Below are positions 16,869 through 25,449 of a DNA stretch of 64,000 bases, one piece after another. Source of the stretch: a virus. The position numbers were made by a program, and so were the translations under genes. Location: positions 62,001 to 126,000 of IMG/VR virus record IMGVR_UViG_3300008952_001422; one strand, given 5' to 3'. The number at the start of each line of letters is the position of its first letter. The stretch's first letter is position 1. Under the pieces are notes generated by a model. It was not told the origin of the DNA and did no database searches. It saw only the letters and a list, made by a program, of their open reading frames with translations.

Positions 16869-16878
16869 ATGGTACAAT
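16850..16878 (+). promoter_or_regulatory. Sigma70-type promoter of the halogenase operon (leaderless)
   Basis: TTGACT (16850-16855), a 17-base spacer and TACAAT (16873-16878) preceded by TGg. The seventh base after the -10 is the A of the ATG at 16885. No Shine-Dalgarno sequence precedes this ATG. Confidence 0.75.
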
Positions 16879-16884
16879 GATACT

Positions 16885-18264
16885 ATGATATTTGATACCA
16901 TAAAGCAGATGGCTCGGGACCACGGGTCAAAGACGGCTCTTGTCTGCAAGGATAAGCAATATACCTATTCTGAACTTATAAAAAGTGTAGAAAAACTGTC
17001 TGCCATTTTATCAACTGCTATAAAACCTGGTGAAAAAGTTCTGTTTGCAAGTGAAAAAGAATATCACTATGTGAGAATGGTACTTGCTTGTGATATCTTA
17101 GGTATAACATTCATTCCAACTCATCCTAATCTACCAGAAGATTACTTATTTGATATTGTCGAAGCCTGTAAACCAGACCATGTTATAATGAATGAGAAAG
17201 ATGCATTAGAACTAAAACCCCACAATAAAGGTCTAGTGTATTCTAAAAACGAGAACTCTATCTATACGGTATTATTCACAAGTGGCACAAGTGGTACTCC
17301 ATCTGCGGTTACTCACTCCGCCGCCGCCTGTATGTTTGGATGTTTAAATAGTATTTCAATACACGATTTATCATCTGATGATGTAATATTATCACAACTT
17401 CCTCCATCAACGATTGCAGGACTATACTTATATGCACTCCCAGGATTACTTAAAGGTGCTACTGTAATTATTGAAAAGTTCGAACCAAGACGATATATAG
17501 AATTATGTAACAAATGGAAGCCTACTATCGGCACAATGGTACCAGCAATGATACTTGCTTTACAAAAAGTTCGTAAATGGAAAGATTATAGTATGTCACA
17601 TTATCGACAGTTGAGTATTGGCAGTACCGCAATTACTAATGAAGTAATTGACTTATTGTTTGATAAGGGAGTTCCACTTGTTAGACATCTTTATGGATGT
17701 ACAGAAACACACGTACCTGCACTTACATATCTTATTGAACCCGATACTAAACACAAATTGCAACTGTCAGTATCACAATTTTATGAGCATAAATTAGATA
17801 GATTTGGTGTATTGTGGTTGAAAGGACCAACAGTAACAAAACGATACTTGAATAGTGAAGCAACCGTTATTGATGCCGAAGGATATTGGTGTACTGGTGA
17901 TGTATTTGAGAGAGAACATAACGAGTTAGTATTTAAGACACGAGAGAAAGATTTGATTAACGTAAATAGTTTCAATGTGTCACCGGTAGCAGTAGAGAAC
18001 GCCATCCTTGCTTGTGATGGAGTAGATGAAGTATGTGTTACATATAGAGAACGAGGTCTTGGAGAGAATGAATTAGTAGCCGTCATACGAAGTACTGATA
18101 AAAGAATGAATAAATACTACATAACAGAACAAATAAAGACAAAGTTAATGCACTACGAATTGCCTAAAGATATCATTATTGTGACAGAAGATTTGCCACG
18201 AAATGCAATGGGTAAAATTAAAAGACACACAGTAAAGAAGACATTTTGTGAGAAGGAGGATTAA
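16885..18264 (+). CDS. Acyl/aryl-adenylate ligase (ANL superfamily)
   Basis: Activates a carboxylic acid with ATP and passes it to CoA or a carrier. Core motifs are all present: A3 LFTSGTSGTPSAV (about residue 131), A5 YGCTETH (about 270), A7 GYWCTGDVF (about 332), A8 REKDLINVNSFNVSP (about 353), and A10 PRNAMGKIKR with the catalytic Lys near the C terminus. 459 aa from ATG 16885. An in-frame ATG at 16843 would lie inside the terminator/promoter and is rejected. The first gene of a four-gene operon; zero-base junction with the halogenase. The acid substrate cannot be read from the sequence; no fused carrier domain. Confidence 0.92.
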   Translation: MIFDTIKQMARDHGSKTALVCKDKQYTYSELIKSVEKLSAILSTAIKPGEKVLFASEKEYHYVRMVLACDILGITFIPTHPNLPEDYLFDIVEACKPDHVIMNEKDALELKPHNKGLVYSKNENSIYTVLFTSGTSGTPSAVTHSAAACMFGCLNSISIHDLSSDDVILSQLPPSTIAGLYLYALPGLLKGATVIIEKFEPRRYIELCNKWKPTIGTMVPAMILALQKVRKWKDYSMSHYRQLSIGSTAITNEVIDLLFDKGVPLVRHLYGCTETHVPALTYLIEPDTKHKLQLSVSQFYEHKLDRFGVLWLKGPTVTKRYLNSEATVIDAEGYWCTGDVFEREHNELVFKTREKDLINVNSFNVSPVAVENAILACDGVDEVCVTYRERGLGENELVAVIRSTDKRMNKYYITEQIKTKLMHYELPKDIIIVTEDLPRNAMGKIKRHTVKKTFCEKED

Positions 18265-20010
18265 ATGAAATCTAAAGTTAAAAGTATTGTCGTAGTTGGT
18301 GGCGGTGTAGGTGGCTGGTTCTCAGCGGCTTGGATGGCAGTGAAACATCCTAATATCAAAGTAACCCTTATTGAAAGTGATAAAGTTGGAATTATAGGAG
18401 TAGGCGAAAGTACGTTGCCTCAACTGGGTACAATGATGAAAGAGATTGGATTAGAAGAAAGAGATTGGATGACCCACACAAATTCTATTTACAAACTAGG
18501 TAATAAATTTGTTGGTTGGAACATCGAAGGCAAACGTGACCATGCAACTAATCATTTTTGGTGTTCACGATGGGACGAACAATATTATGGTTTCTCTTAT
18601 GCACTACCTGAAAAGAAAATTACATCAGGTCTATATCATCCATTAGAAAAGGAAGACCTATTTAGAAATTCTAAAGGGCAACCTGGCGTTGATGATAAAT
18701 GGAACGATTATTGGTTACAGTTATTACGTGACGGTCGTAAGAACCAGTGGGAAATGGCACAAGATATGCAAGAAGGAACATATCTTATGGATTATAATAA
18801 GGCGCCGTATGATTGGGATGATAATTTATTAGTTGGCACTTGGCAAGGTGTTACATATCATGTTGATGCAAATAGATTTCCAGAAATAATCAGAGAAAAG
18901 GTTGCAATTCCTCACGGTGTTAATCACATACATGGTCATATCAATGATATTAAGAAAGACGATGATGGTTATATTACCTCAGTTGTTACCGAAGAAGGTG
19001 AAGAGTTTGAGGCTGATTTATTCCTTGATTGTACTGGTTTCGCCCGAGTACTAACAAAAACAATGAATGTAGAATGGATACCGATGCCAGAAATAACAAC
19101 TACAAGTTTAGTTGTTGCACCAATAAAATACAAGGATGTAAAAAAAGAATTTCGTCCATACACTATGAGTAATGCAATGGATGAGGGATGGTTATTTGTT
19201 ATACCATTGTATAATCGAATGGGCTCTGGATACGTATATGATAGTAGCGAGATATCTAAAGAAGATGCAATGAAGAAATATAAAAAGTATTGGGAAGGTT
19301 ACGAATTTATCCAAGAACCACAACATATGTCCTGGGATGCAGGAAAGTATAAAACTCAATGGAATAAAAATCTTGTATCAATTGGCATGTGTGGTTCTAT
19401 GATTGAACCGATGGAAGCAAACATTCTTGGCATTGCTCAAGCAGGATTTCAATTATGTAGTAATTTAATTTCTCGTGCAGAGGAAAAAGACGAAGTTATT
19501 GGTAGAGGTTCACTCCACGCATACAACAGGAACATAGATTGGTTAGTTGAAACAATTAAACGATTTATTTTATTTCATTATACATTAACTGAAAGAGAAG
19601 ATACTCCATTCTGGAAGAAAATGAAACAAATGGGTATTGACGAAAAACATAAAGAAGCATGTTGGAGAGAATATAGGATACCTGCCAACAATGCTGAATC
19701 AGGAGTTCCAGATTTTATGTGGGCGATGATGGCGGTTGCTATGAATAAGTTCGATGATGATATTAAACTAAACACAAAACCACATCTAATGGAACAAGCA
19801 AATGAAAAATTCTCTTGGCTTCGAACATCAAGCAAACGAAATGGTGTGAATGCACCAAATGCCTATGAGTGGCATAAGAAGGTACTCTTTAGCAACAAGA
19901 CACATGATGAAGTCCTTCAGGAGAATCTTAAAAAATATTCAAAGATTGTTAAAACTAAGGGAAAGGTAAAGTCATCCTCCAGCGGAACAATTACCTCACC
20001 TGGAAATTAA
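18265..20010 (+). CDS. Flavin-dependent halogenase (tryptophan-halogenase family)
   Basis: Uses FADH2, O2 and a halide to halogenate an electron-rich substrate. The FAD motif is VVGGGVGGWFSA (residues 10-21). GIIGVGESTLP (43-52) is the flavin loop. Lys77 in SIYKLGNKFVGW aligns with the catalytic Lys of PrnA/RebH. GWLFVIPL (about 309) resembles the family's WxWxIP motif with Phe in place of the second Trp. MIEPMEANILG (about 378) is the C-terminal flavin site. 581 aa, full length. No flavin reductase gene is seen nearby, so host reductase is presumed. A marine cyanophage halogenase of this family (VirX1) is known. Substrate unknown here. Confidence 0.93.
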   Translation: MKSKVKSIVVVGGGVGGWFSAAWMAVKHPNIKVTLIESDKVGIIGVGESTLPQLGTMMKEIGLEERDWMTHTNSIYKLGNKFVGWNIEGKRDHATNHFWCSRWDEQYYGFSYALPEKKITSGLYHPLEKEDLFRNSKGQPGVDDKWNDYWLQLLRDGRKNQWEMAQDMQEGTYLMDYNKAPYDWDDNLLVGTWQGVTYHVDANRFPEIIREKVAIPHGVNHIHGHINDIKKDDDGYITSVVTEEGEEFEADLFLDCTGFARVLTKTMNVEWIPMPEITTTSLVVAPIKYKDVKKEFRPYTMSNAMDEGWLFVIPLYNRMGSGYVYDSSEISKEDAMKKYKKYWEGYEFIQEPQHMSWDAGKYKTQWNKNLVSIGMCGSMIEPMEANILGIAQAGFQLCSNLISRAEEKDEVIGRGSLHAYNRNIDWLVETIKRFILFHYTLTEREDTPFWKKMKQMGIDEKHKEACWREYRIPANNAESGVPDFMWAMMAVAMNKFDDDIKLNTKPHLMEQANEKFSWLRTSSKRNGVNAPNAYEWHKKVLFSNKTHDEVLQENLKKYSKIVKTKGKVKSSSSGTITSPGN

Positions 20011-20627
20011 TGAACGTTTTAGAAACCTGGATAGGTGCTGACAATTTAGAATTCAAGTTAGTTGAATATACTCCTAGCATACTGGGTGATGTTCAGGCAT
20101 TTTGTGAAGCCTGTGCGGCAGAAGGTATTGAAAATAACTCCAGTTTACAAGAAATGAAGTTTGGTAAATGGGGTGACTTAGAACAATGGCACATGGTATA
20201 TCATGGTGATAAAATTATTAGCATAAGTGGGTCGCATTATTATCCACATTTTCATAAAGATTGTTATAGAATAATGTATCGAATGGCTACATTGAAAGCA
20301 TATCGTGGGATGGCAAGTGAGAAGATATCCCTTAGAAAAATGCAACACAACTTTTGCTTTAGAGCAATTATGCCAGCACAAGTTGATTGGTGTTTAACAA
20401 AAGGAGCAACTGAAATTATCGCAACTACTAATTCGCCAGATAATATCGATTATGGTGGGACGATGCATAAGGTTCATAATCACGGACGTAGACGCAGACC
20501 AAATACTAAATCTGATAATATGACATTAATTCAGAAAGATGCTGATGTTTACAATACAAAACAAGATATTTGGAGAGTAAATGTTAGAGATTTTGCAACA
20601 GGTAAAAAGATTAAATTTAAGAAATGA
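20010..20627 (+). CDS. GNAT-like acyltransferase (tentative)
   Basis: 205 residues. ISISGSHYYPHF followed by YRIMYRMATLKAYRGM resembles the beta4-beta5 and acyl-CoA-binding loop layout of GNAT enzymes. The C-terminal part is basic (HGRRRRPNTKS, GKKIKFKK). The ATG overlaps the halogenase stop (TAATG), and its stop overlaps the ketosynthase start (ATGA), so the four genes are translationally coupled. GNAT assignment is by pattern only; an unrelated operon-specific enzyme is possible. Confidence 0.5.
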   Translation: MNVLETWIGADNLEFKLVEYTPSILGDVQAFCEACAAEGIENNSSLQEMKFGKWGDLEQWHMVYHGDKIISISGSHYYPHFHKDCYRIMYRMATLKAYRGMASEKISLRKMQHNFCFRAIMPAQVDWCLTKGATEIIATTNSPDNIDYGGTMHKVHNHGRRRRPNTKSDNMTLIQKDADVYNTKQDIWRVNVRDFATGKKIKFKK

Positions 20628-21775
20628 CAGTATATATTAACGCAATCAGTGGATTAACTCCCTTTGGTAATTTAGACCAAACATGGAAAGGCATAACAGA
20701 TAATAAAGTATGTTATAGTGAACTAAGAAAGTTTCCATGGGACAAATATACTAGGTCTAAAGTTGCAGGTGAAGTGAAATTTAATGCCGAAGATTATTCT
20801 AGTATATCTGAAAGAGACCGTGAGAAGATGCCAGAGTATATGCAATGGGCATTAGCATCAGCACAGGAACTATTAGATGGTAAAGAGTTAAACAAAGAAA
20901 GAACTGGTGTAATGGTTTCATCAGCATTAAGTATGCACCTTGAGACTTTAAGGGCTAATGAAAAAGATGCAGGTAACACTTTCACTTTTACACCAAACAT
21001 GATATCTAATAATATTAACATTCAATATGGATTTACTGGTCCTAGTACTATGACTTCTAGTGCCTGTTCTACAGGAATGTATAGTGTTATTATTGGATGT
21101 ATGTTAATAGAAACTGGACAAGCAGATAATATAATTGCTGGTGCATTTGATGATTCCGTATCACCAGATTCCTATAAACAGTTCGGAAAACTTAGGGCAT
21201 TATCTACAAAATTCAATAATACTCCAGAAAAGGCATCTCGACCTTGGGACACAAAACGTGATGGATTGGTACTTAGTGAGGGTGGAGCAATGTTCTTATT
21301 ATCTAATGAGAAGACATCAGAGACATTGGCAGAGATATCTGGTTACTCCATGAACAATGATGCTTATCAAGTCGTGGCACCTCATCCTGAGGGGATTATG
21401 ATAGAGAAATGCATGAAAGATACGTTAAATGGACGTATTCCAGACTTAATTAATGCTCATGCCACATCTACTCCTATGGGCGATTATATTGAAATAGACG
21501 CACTTAATCGGCTTGGACTACAAGATGTATGGGTAACTGCAAATAAGTCGCAAATAGGGCATCTCATGGGGGCGGCCGGGGCTATGGAGTTGGCTTTAAG
21601 TGTACTATCATTGAAACATGGTGCAATAACTCCGTCATTAAATATAGATTACTTAGAAGATGGCTACAACATAAAGTATACTCCAACCACCAAGAACTAT
21701 ATGGTAGATTCAGTTCTATGTAATAGTTTCGGATTTGGTGGTGCAAATGCAAGTATTTTACTGTCTAAAACTTGA
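20624..21775 (+). CDS. Beta-ketoacyl-ACP synthase (KAS I/II type)
   Basis: Condensing enzyme of fatty-acid or polyketide synthesis. The active-site Cys is in SSACSTGMYS (about residue 148). The two catalytic His residues are in NAHATSTPMGD (about 278) and NKSQIGHLMGAAGA (about 312). The C-terminal NSFGFGGANA glycine motif is complete. 383 aa, close to KAS length. Cys-His-His retention means condensation, not just decarboxylation, is possible. No acyl carrier protein gene is visible in this window, so a host ACP or a gene elsewhere must supply it. Last gene of the halogenase operon; the next promoter overlaps its stop. Confidence 0.94.
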   Translation: MTVYINAISGLTPFGNLDQTWKGITDNKVCYSELRKFPWDKYTRSKVAGEVKFNAEDYSSISERDREKMPEYMQWALASAQELLDGKELNKERTGVMVSSALSMHLETLRANEKDAGNTFTFTPNMISNNINIQYGFTGPSTMTSSACSTGMYSVIIGCMLIETGQADNIIAGAFDDSVSPDSYKQFGKLRALSTKFNNTPEKASRPWDTKRDGLVLSEGGAMFLLSNEKTSETLAEISGYSMNNDAYQVVAPHPEGIMIEKCMKDTLNGRIPDLINAHATSTPMGDYIEIDALNRLGLQDVWVTANKSQIGHLMGAAGAMELALSVLSLKHGAITPSLNIDYLEDGYNIKYTPTTKNYMVDSVLCNSFGFGGANASILLSKT

Positions 21776-21799
21776 CAGGATTAACATTTGTGTTATAAT
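21772..21799 (+). promoter_or_regulatory. Sigma70-type promoter, extended -10
   Basis: TTGACA (21772-21777), a 16-base spacer and TATAAT (21794-21799) preceded by TGt. Begins inside the last codons of the ketosynthase gene and marks the end of that operon. Confidence 0.82.
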
Positions 21800-21822
21800 T
21801 ATATCATAATTCAATAAAAGTA

Positions 21823-22629
21823 ATGGATATGATAGATAAATCAAAAAAACACACTTATATAGACTTTGAGGACTCAAAAGTAGTCTTATACTTTAGTAAG
21901 TATAATTTTACTGGTTCTGAAAAAACACTCAAAGATATGCAGGACAAGGATTCTCCTCACGTTTTTACTAAAACTGAGGTATTAAGTGCATCGATAATTG
22001 CAGATAAATTCAATGATAAGTATGTGAAATCTTCTGGTGCATTTGATATAGTTGAGGGCGAGTTTATGAAGACTGCTTTCAGTAATAAAGATATTTTGAT
22101 AGGAATTCTGACCAATTATCGTCATTTGATTACAAATAAAACATATCAGGAAGCAAAAGAGATAATGGCATATCTTGAGGATAAGTTTGCATTTAAAATT
22201 CTTGCTGATAATTTAACTGATTTTGAACATGGAATTGCTAAATTTCTGGCTGATGATAATTCATTGAGTAGTCACACATTGGGAATTGCCGCATATATTC
22301 CTACTTATTATGCAACCCATACAAAAAGTGATGAACTTAAAGATAGAAGTACACAATCTGGTCACTTAGGTAAGATAGGTGAAAAAATTACTACTGAAAT
22401 TGAGATACTATCATCAAAATATCTAGCAGAAACTCAATTTGGTGGGTCAGGTTATATGGTTAATGCTATCACAAGTGATAATCATAGATTATCTTTTTTC
22501 ACTGCAAATGAAGATATAGCAAACAGTAAAAAGAATGTTAAGGTTTCTTGTAAGATAAAATCTAAAGGAACCGCTTGGAAAGACGATAGTGTCAACGAAA
22601 CCAGGGTAAATTATGTTAAATTTGCTTAA
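21823..22629 (+). CDS. Protein of unknown function with possible OB-fold C terminus
   Basis: 268 residues. The C-terminal 85 residues (from GKIGEKITTEIEIL, through a Gly-rich YMVNAITSDNHRLSFF, to VKVSCKIKSKGTAW) have the strand order and turns of an OB-fold. This could bind single-stranded nucleic acid. N-terminal part is helical. ATG at 21823 or 21829 both fit; the ribosome site is weak (AAAAGTAA). It has its own strong early promoter, so it is probably abundant early. Not recognised with confidence. Confidence 0.55.
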   Translation: MDMIDKSKKHTYIDFEDSKVVLYFSKYNFTGSEKTLKDMQDKDSPHVFTKTEVLSASIIADKFNDKYVKSSGAFDIVEGEFMKTAFSNKDILIGILTNYRHLITNKTYQEAKEIMAYLEDKFAFKILADNLTDFEHGIAKFLADDNSLSSHTLGIAAYIPTYYATHTKSDELKDRSTQSGHLGKIGEKITTEIEILSSKYLAETQFGGSGYMVNAITSDNHRLSFFTANEDIANSKKNVKVSCKIKSKGTAWKDDSVNETRVNYVKFA

Positions 22630-22632
22630 AAT

Positions 22633-22660
22633 TTGACAAAATGCGGTTTTATGCTATAAT
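22633..22660 (+). promoter_or_regulatory. Sigma70-type promoter, extended -10
   Basis: TTGACA (22633-22638), a 16-base spacer and TATAAT (22655-22660) preceded by TGc. Ribosome site AGAGG before the ATG at 22694. Both hexamers are perfect. Confidence 0.85.
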
Positions 22661-22693
22661 AGTAGTATATTTAATGATAAAAGAGGTTAAAAA

Positions 22694-23056
22694 ATGAGTA
22701 CAGATTATATCTTAAACAATACAGAGGGTTTAGTCAGCGAATGTTGTGGCGAGATTATGTGGGAAGACGGAGACCGTTGTCCTGCTTGTTTTGATAACTG
22801 TCTGGGAATTACTCCTGCAGAGGCATTCGGTACTCCTAAAGAAATTATGCTAGAAAAGTTAAAAGAATTTGCAAGTCCTTCTTCTGAAACAAGTCTAGCA
22901 AAAGGTCTTCCTATGGAAATGCTTGATAAGATTAAAGCAATTTTTCCAGGTGAATTTTTATACAGATACAGAGGACCTTCAACTAAAACATTCACAAGGT
23001 CTCCGTTTAATACGGTTCTTGAACATGCAACTAGTTTTGCAATATATTATAAGTAA
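22694..23056 (+). CDS. Zinc-ribbon protein of unknown function
   Basis: 120 residues. Residues 17-33 hold a ribbon ECCGEIMWEDGDRCPAC, giving Cys pairs CC and CxxC for one zinc. The rest has no recognised motif and ends with aromatic residues. It is co-transcribed with the VWA protein (9-base gap), so it may be an adaptor in that system. Confidence 0.6.
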   Translation: MSTDYILNNTEGLVSECCGEIMWEDGDRCPACFDNCLGITPAEAFGTPKEIMLEKLKEFASPSSETSLAKGLPMEMLDKIKAIFPGEFLYRYRGPSTKTFTRSPFNTVLEHATSFAIYYK

Positions 23057-23064
23057 GGAAAAAT

Positions 23065-24384
23065 ATGACAACTGTTACGAATGAAAAAGAATTAGACAAA
23101 GCATTAGACGATGTTTTGTCTGCTAACGGTGTTGAGATAGATAATACTCTTCCTGCTCCAGTAGTATTCGATTATACTGATGAAGAAGTTAAAGAGATGA
23201 TTGTAAGTAGTCGAGTTAGACTTCTTATTAGACATCCATTTTTTGGTACACTTGCTACTAGACTTAAAATGGTCGAGGCAGAATGGTGTCCAACTGCCGC
23301 AACTGACGGTAGACATTTTTATTATAATTCAGATTTCTTTAGAACTTTAACTCCTGAAGAAATTGATTTTGTTGTTGGTCACGAAGTTATGCATTGTGTT
23401 TATGAACATTGTGGTGAGTTCGGTAGATTAATGGACAAAAAAGAAGAAGACCGAGATATGAAACTTTGGAATATTGCGGCTGACTATAAAGTTAACCAAG
23501 CATTAGTTGAGTCCGGTGTCGGTACTATGCCGAAACAAGCATTACACGATAGAAAATATTACAGAAGTTATACAGAAGAAATTTACGAACATCTTAAAGA
23601 ATCTGGTGAGGCTGAGGATAAACAAACATTAGACGTTCATATGTTTGGTGATGGTGATGAAAAAGGTAAAGAAGGTGAGGGTAATGACCCAACTGGAAGA
23701 AAAGCACCTATTAAAGTTTCACCTCAAGAAGCCCAAGCGATTAAAGACCAGATGAAACAAGCAGTATTACAAGCGGCTCAATCAACCGATGCAGGAACTC
23801 TTCCTGGCGATATCAAAAGAATTATAAGTGGTATGACTAATCCTAAAATGGATTGGAGAGAACTTCTTAATATCTCTATTCAGAGTTTAGTAAAAAGTGA
23901 TTTCACATTTATGAGACAATCTCGTAAATCAAAGTCAATGGGAATTTATCTTCCAGGTCAAAAGAATGAAGATAAGATTGATGTTGCAATTGGTCTTGAT
24001 GTTTCAGGTTCTATTTCATCTTCAATGATTGAAGAATTTCTTGGTGAAGTTCACGGAATTATGCAACAGTTTCAAGATTTTAAGATTAGAATTTGGACAT
24101 TTGATACACAAGTAAACAAAGAAGGTTATAAAGAATTTGACCCATATAATGCTGACGAACTTAAGAACTACGAGATTGTCGGCGGTGGTGGTACTGATTT
24201 TGAATGTAACTATAACTTTATGAAGGAAAACGATATTACTCCTGATAAGTTTATTATGTTTACAGATGGTATGCCTTGGGATTCCTGGGGTGATGAAAGT
24301 TATTGTGATAGTTTATTTGTTATTCACGGTACTGACCAAATTGTTCCACCTTTCGGTGAACACGCCTATTACAGCCAAGCATAA
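23065..24384 (+). CDS. Metallopeptidase-fold plus VWA-like protein (MoxR partner)
   Basis: Residues 1-150 form a metallopeptidase-like domain with an HExxH motif, in VVGHEVMHCVYEHCGE (about residue 104). Residues about 305-439 form a VWA domain with a MIDAS-type DVSGSISSS (about 312), GGGGTDFECN and MFTDGMPW. This is the DUF2201-like layout found beside MoxR ATPases. The MoxR gene is 6 kb upstream, so the pair are split by the halogenase operon. 439 aa, complete. Role in phage unknown; regulated assembly or proteolysis of a target is the family-based guess. Confidence 0.85.
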   Translation: MTTVTNEKELDKALDDVLSANGVEIDNTLPAPVVFDYTDEEVKEMIVSSRVRLLIRHPFFGTLATRLKMVEAEWCPTAATDGRHFYYNSDFFRTLTPEEIDFVVGHEVMHCVYEHCGEFGRLMDKKEEDRDMKLWNIAADYKVNQALVESGVGTMPKQALHDRKYYRSYTEEIYEHLKESGEAEDKQTLDVHMFGDGDEKGKEGEGNDPTGRKAPIKVSPQEAQAIKDQMKQAVLQAAQSTDAGTLPGDIKRIISGMTNPKMDWRELLNISIQSLVKSDFTFMRQSRKSKSMGIYLPGQKNEDKIDVAIGLDVSGSISSSMIEEFLGEVHGIMQQFQDFKIRIWTFDTQVNKEGYKEFDPYNADELKNYEIVGGGGTDFECNYNFMKENDITPDKFIMFTDGMPWDSWGDESYCDSLFVIHGTDQIVPPFGEHAYYSQA

Positions 24385-24385
24385 T

Positions 24386-24727
24386 ATGAGTGATAAAAAT
24401 AAAAATTGGATATTAGCAATCGCAATTACACTTGCATTTATAACAAGTTCAGCATTTGCCGATACGCCATCTAAATATGGTTCAGAGTTTGACCTCTATC
24501 AATCAGGTTATGACGAAGAAGGCATATGGTGGGGAGTAAGTGGTTTAACATATAAAAACATTGATACACCGATAGATTATTCAATTTGTGTAGGATATAA
24601 AGTAAATGAATGGACTTTATGTAAAGAAATTCTCAAGTCACGAGGATATAGATTTCATAATACACTTAATGATATTGATGTATCAGAAACGTATGAAATT
24701 GATTTCGAACTAGCAAAACTCAAATAA
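24386..24727 (+). CDS. Secreted/periplasmic protein with signal peptide
   Basis: 113 residues from ATG 24386. Lys-rich N terminus, hydrophobic core (WILAIAITLAFITS) and an AFA|D cleavage site, a textbook Sec signal. The mature part of about 87 residues contains two Cys (ICVGY, TLCKE) that could form a disulfide. It follows the VWA gene by one base and ends at a strong terminator. Role unknown; envelope alteration or superinfection exclusion are possible. Confidence 0.72.
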   Translation: MSDKNKNWILAIAITLAFITSSAFADTPSKYGSEFDLYQSGYDEEGIWWGVSGLTYKNIDTPIDYSICVGYKVNEWTLCKEILKSRGYRFHNTLNDIDVSETYEIDFELAKLK

Positions 24728-24750
24728 ATTAAAACTAGGTCATAGTTCTC

Positions 24751-24774
24751 AAACCCCTCTTCGGAGGGGTTTTT
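24751..24774 (+). terminator. Rho-independent terminator with UUCG loop
   Basis: AAACCCCTC-TTCG-GAGGGGTTT, a perfect 9-bp stem with the very stable C(UUCG)G tetraloop, then T residues. It is directly followed by a late promoter. Confidence 0.93.
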
Positions 24775-24782
24775 GATAAATA
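24775..24782 (+). promoter_or_regulatory. T4-type late promoter GATAAATA
   Basis: Begins at the base after the terminator's T run. Predicted +1 near 24788, about 20 bases before the HNH gene start. Confidence 0.65.
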
Positions 24783-24807
24783 TTTACTATTAATATTGAT
24801 ATGACCT

Positions 24808-25338
24808 ATGAGAGATACCCTCCTTTTGAACGCAGACGGCAATCCTTTAAGTGCCGCACCACTTTCAACACTCACCTGGCAAGAGAGCATTAAACTCGTA
24901 TGGCTTGATAGAATTAACGTCCTGGAATGGCACGAGGATTGGCAGGTTCATAGTCCTAACATAACAATGACAGTTCCTAGTGTTATGATGGTTCGAGAAT
25001 ATGTCAAACGAAGAACAAACACATCATTTAGTAGAAGTAATGTTTATCTAAGAGATAATTATATTTGTCAGTATTGTAAACAGATGTGTAGTTATAAAGA
25101 ATTAACCATAGACCATGTTATCCCAAAATCAAAAGGTGGTAAAACAGAATGGACAAATGTCGTTTCTGCCTGTAAAAAGTGTAACAATAATAAGGGAAGT
25201 TATACTCACATCAAACCCTATAAAGAACCTAGAAAGCCAGATTTCCTACAATTAGTCAATGGAGTCAATGGTAAACACATCGACCATGAGATTTGGTTGA
25301 AGTATATTAACACTAATTCAAAGAAAAAAAGAGCATAA
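24808..25338 (+). CDS. HNH endonuclease
   Basis: 176 residues. The HNH domain (residues about 75-135) has CQYC and CKKC zinc pairs around LTIDHVIPKSKGGKTEWTNV with the DH catalytic pair. The N-terminal part (LLLNADGNPLSAAPLSTLTW) is typical of HNH proteins in marine phages. It could be a homing nuclease, but its own late promoter, a preceding terminator and no interrupted host gene favour a resident phage nuclease. Ends with a basic tail. Confidence 0.88.
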   Translation: MRDTLLLNADGNPLSAAPLSTLTWQESIKLVWLDRINVLEWHEDWQVHSPNITMTVPSVMMVREYVKRRTNTSFSRSNVYLRDNYICQYCKQMCSYKELTIDHVIPKSKGGKTEWTNVVSACKKCNNNKGSYTHIKPYKEPRKPDFLQLVNGVNGKHIDHEIWLKYINTNSKKKRA

Positions 25339-25353
25339 ATTAGTAAAAAATGC

Positions 25354-25382
25354 TTGACTTTCAATAGTAAACCAAGTAGAAT
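25354..25382 (+). promoter_or_regulatory. Sigma70-type promoter
   Basis: TTGACT (25354-25359), a 17-base spacer and TAGAAT (25377-25382). Ribosome site AAAGGAG before the ATG at 25450; leader about 60 bases. Confidence 0.65.
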
Positions 25383-25449
25383 AGACTAGTGAATTGTAAA
25401 AATTCATATTATATAATATAAATTTAACAAATGTCAAAGGAGAAATTTT

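Noticed and set aside
16843-16884. Upstream ATG for the adenylate ligase
   Set aside because: It lies within the terminator and promoter, and the added residues do not resemble the family.
16885-21775. An acyl carrier protein for the ketosynthase
   Set aside because: I looked for a small acidic protein with a DSL serine motif and found none in or near the operon.
24808-25338. Homing endonuclease inserted in a host or phage gene
   Set aside because: It has its own late promoter and a terminator in front, and no interrupted gene halves flank it.
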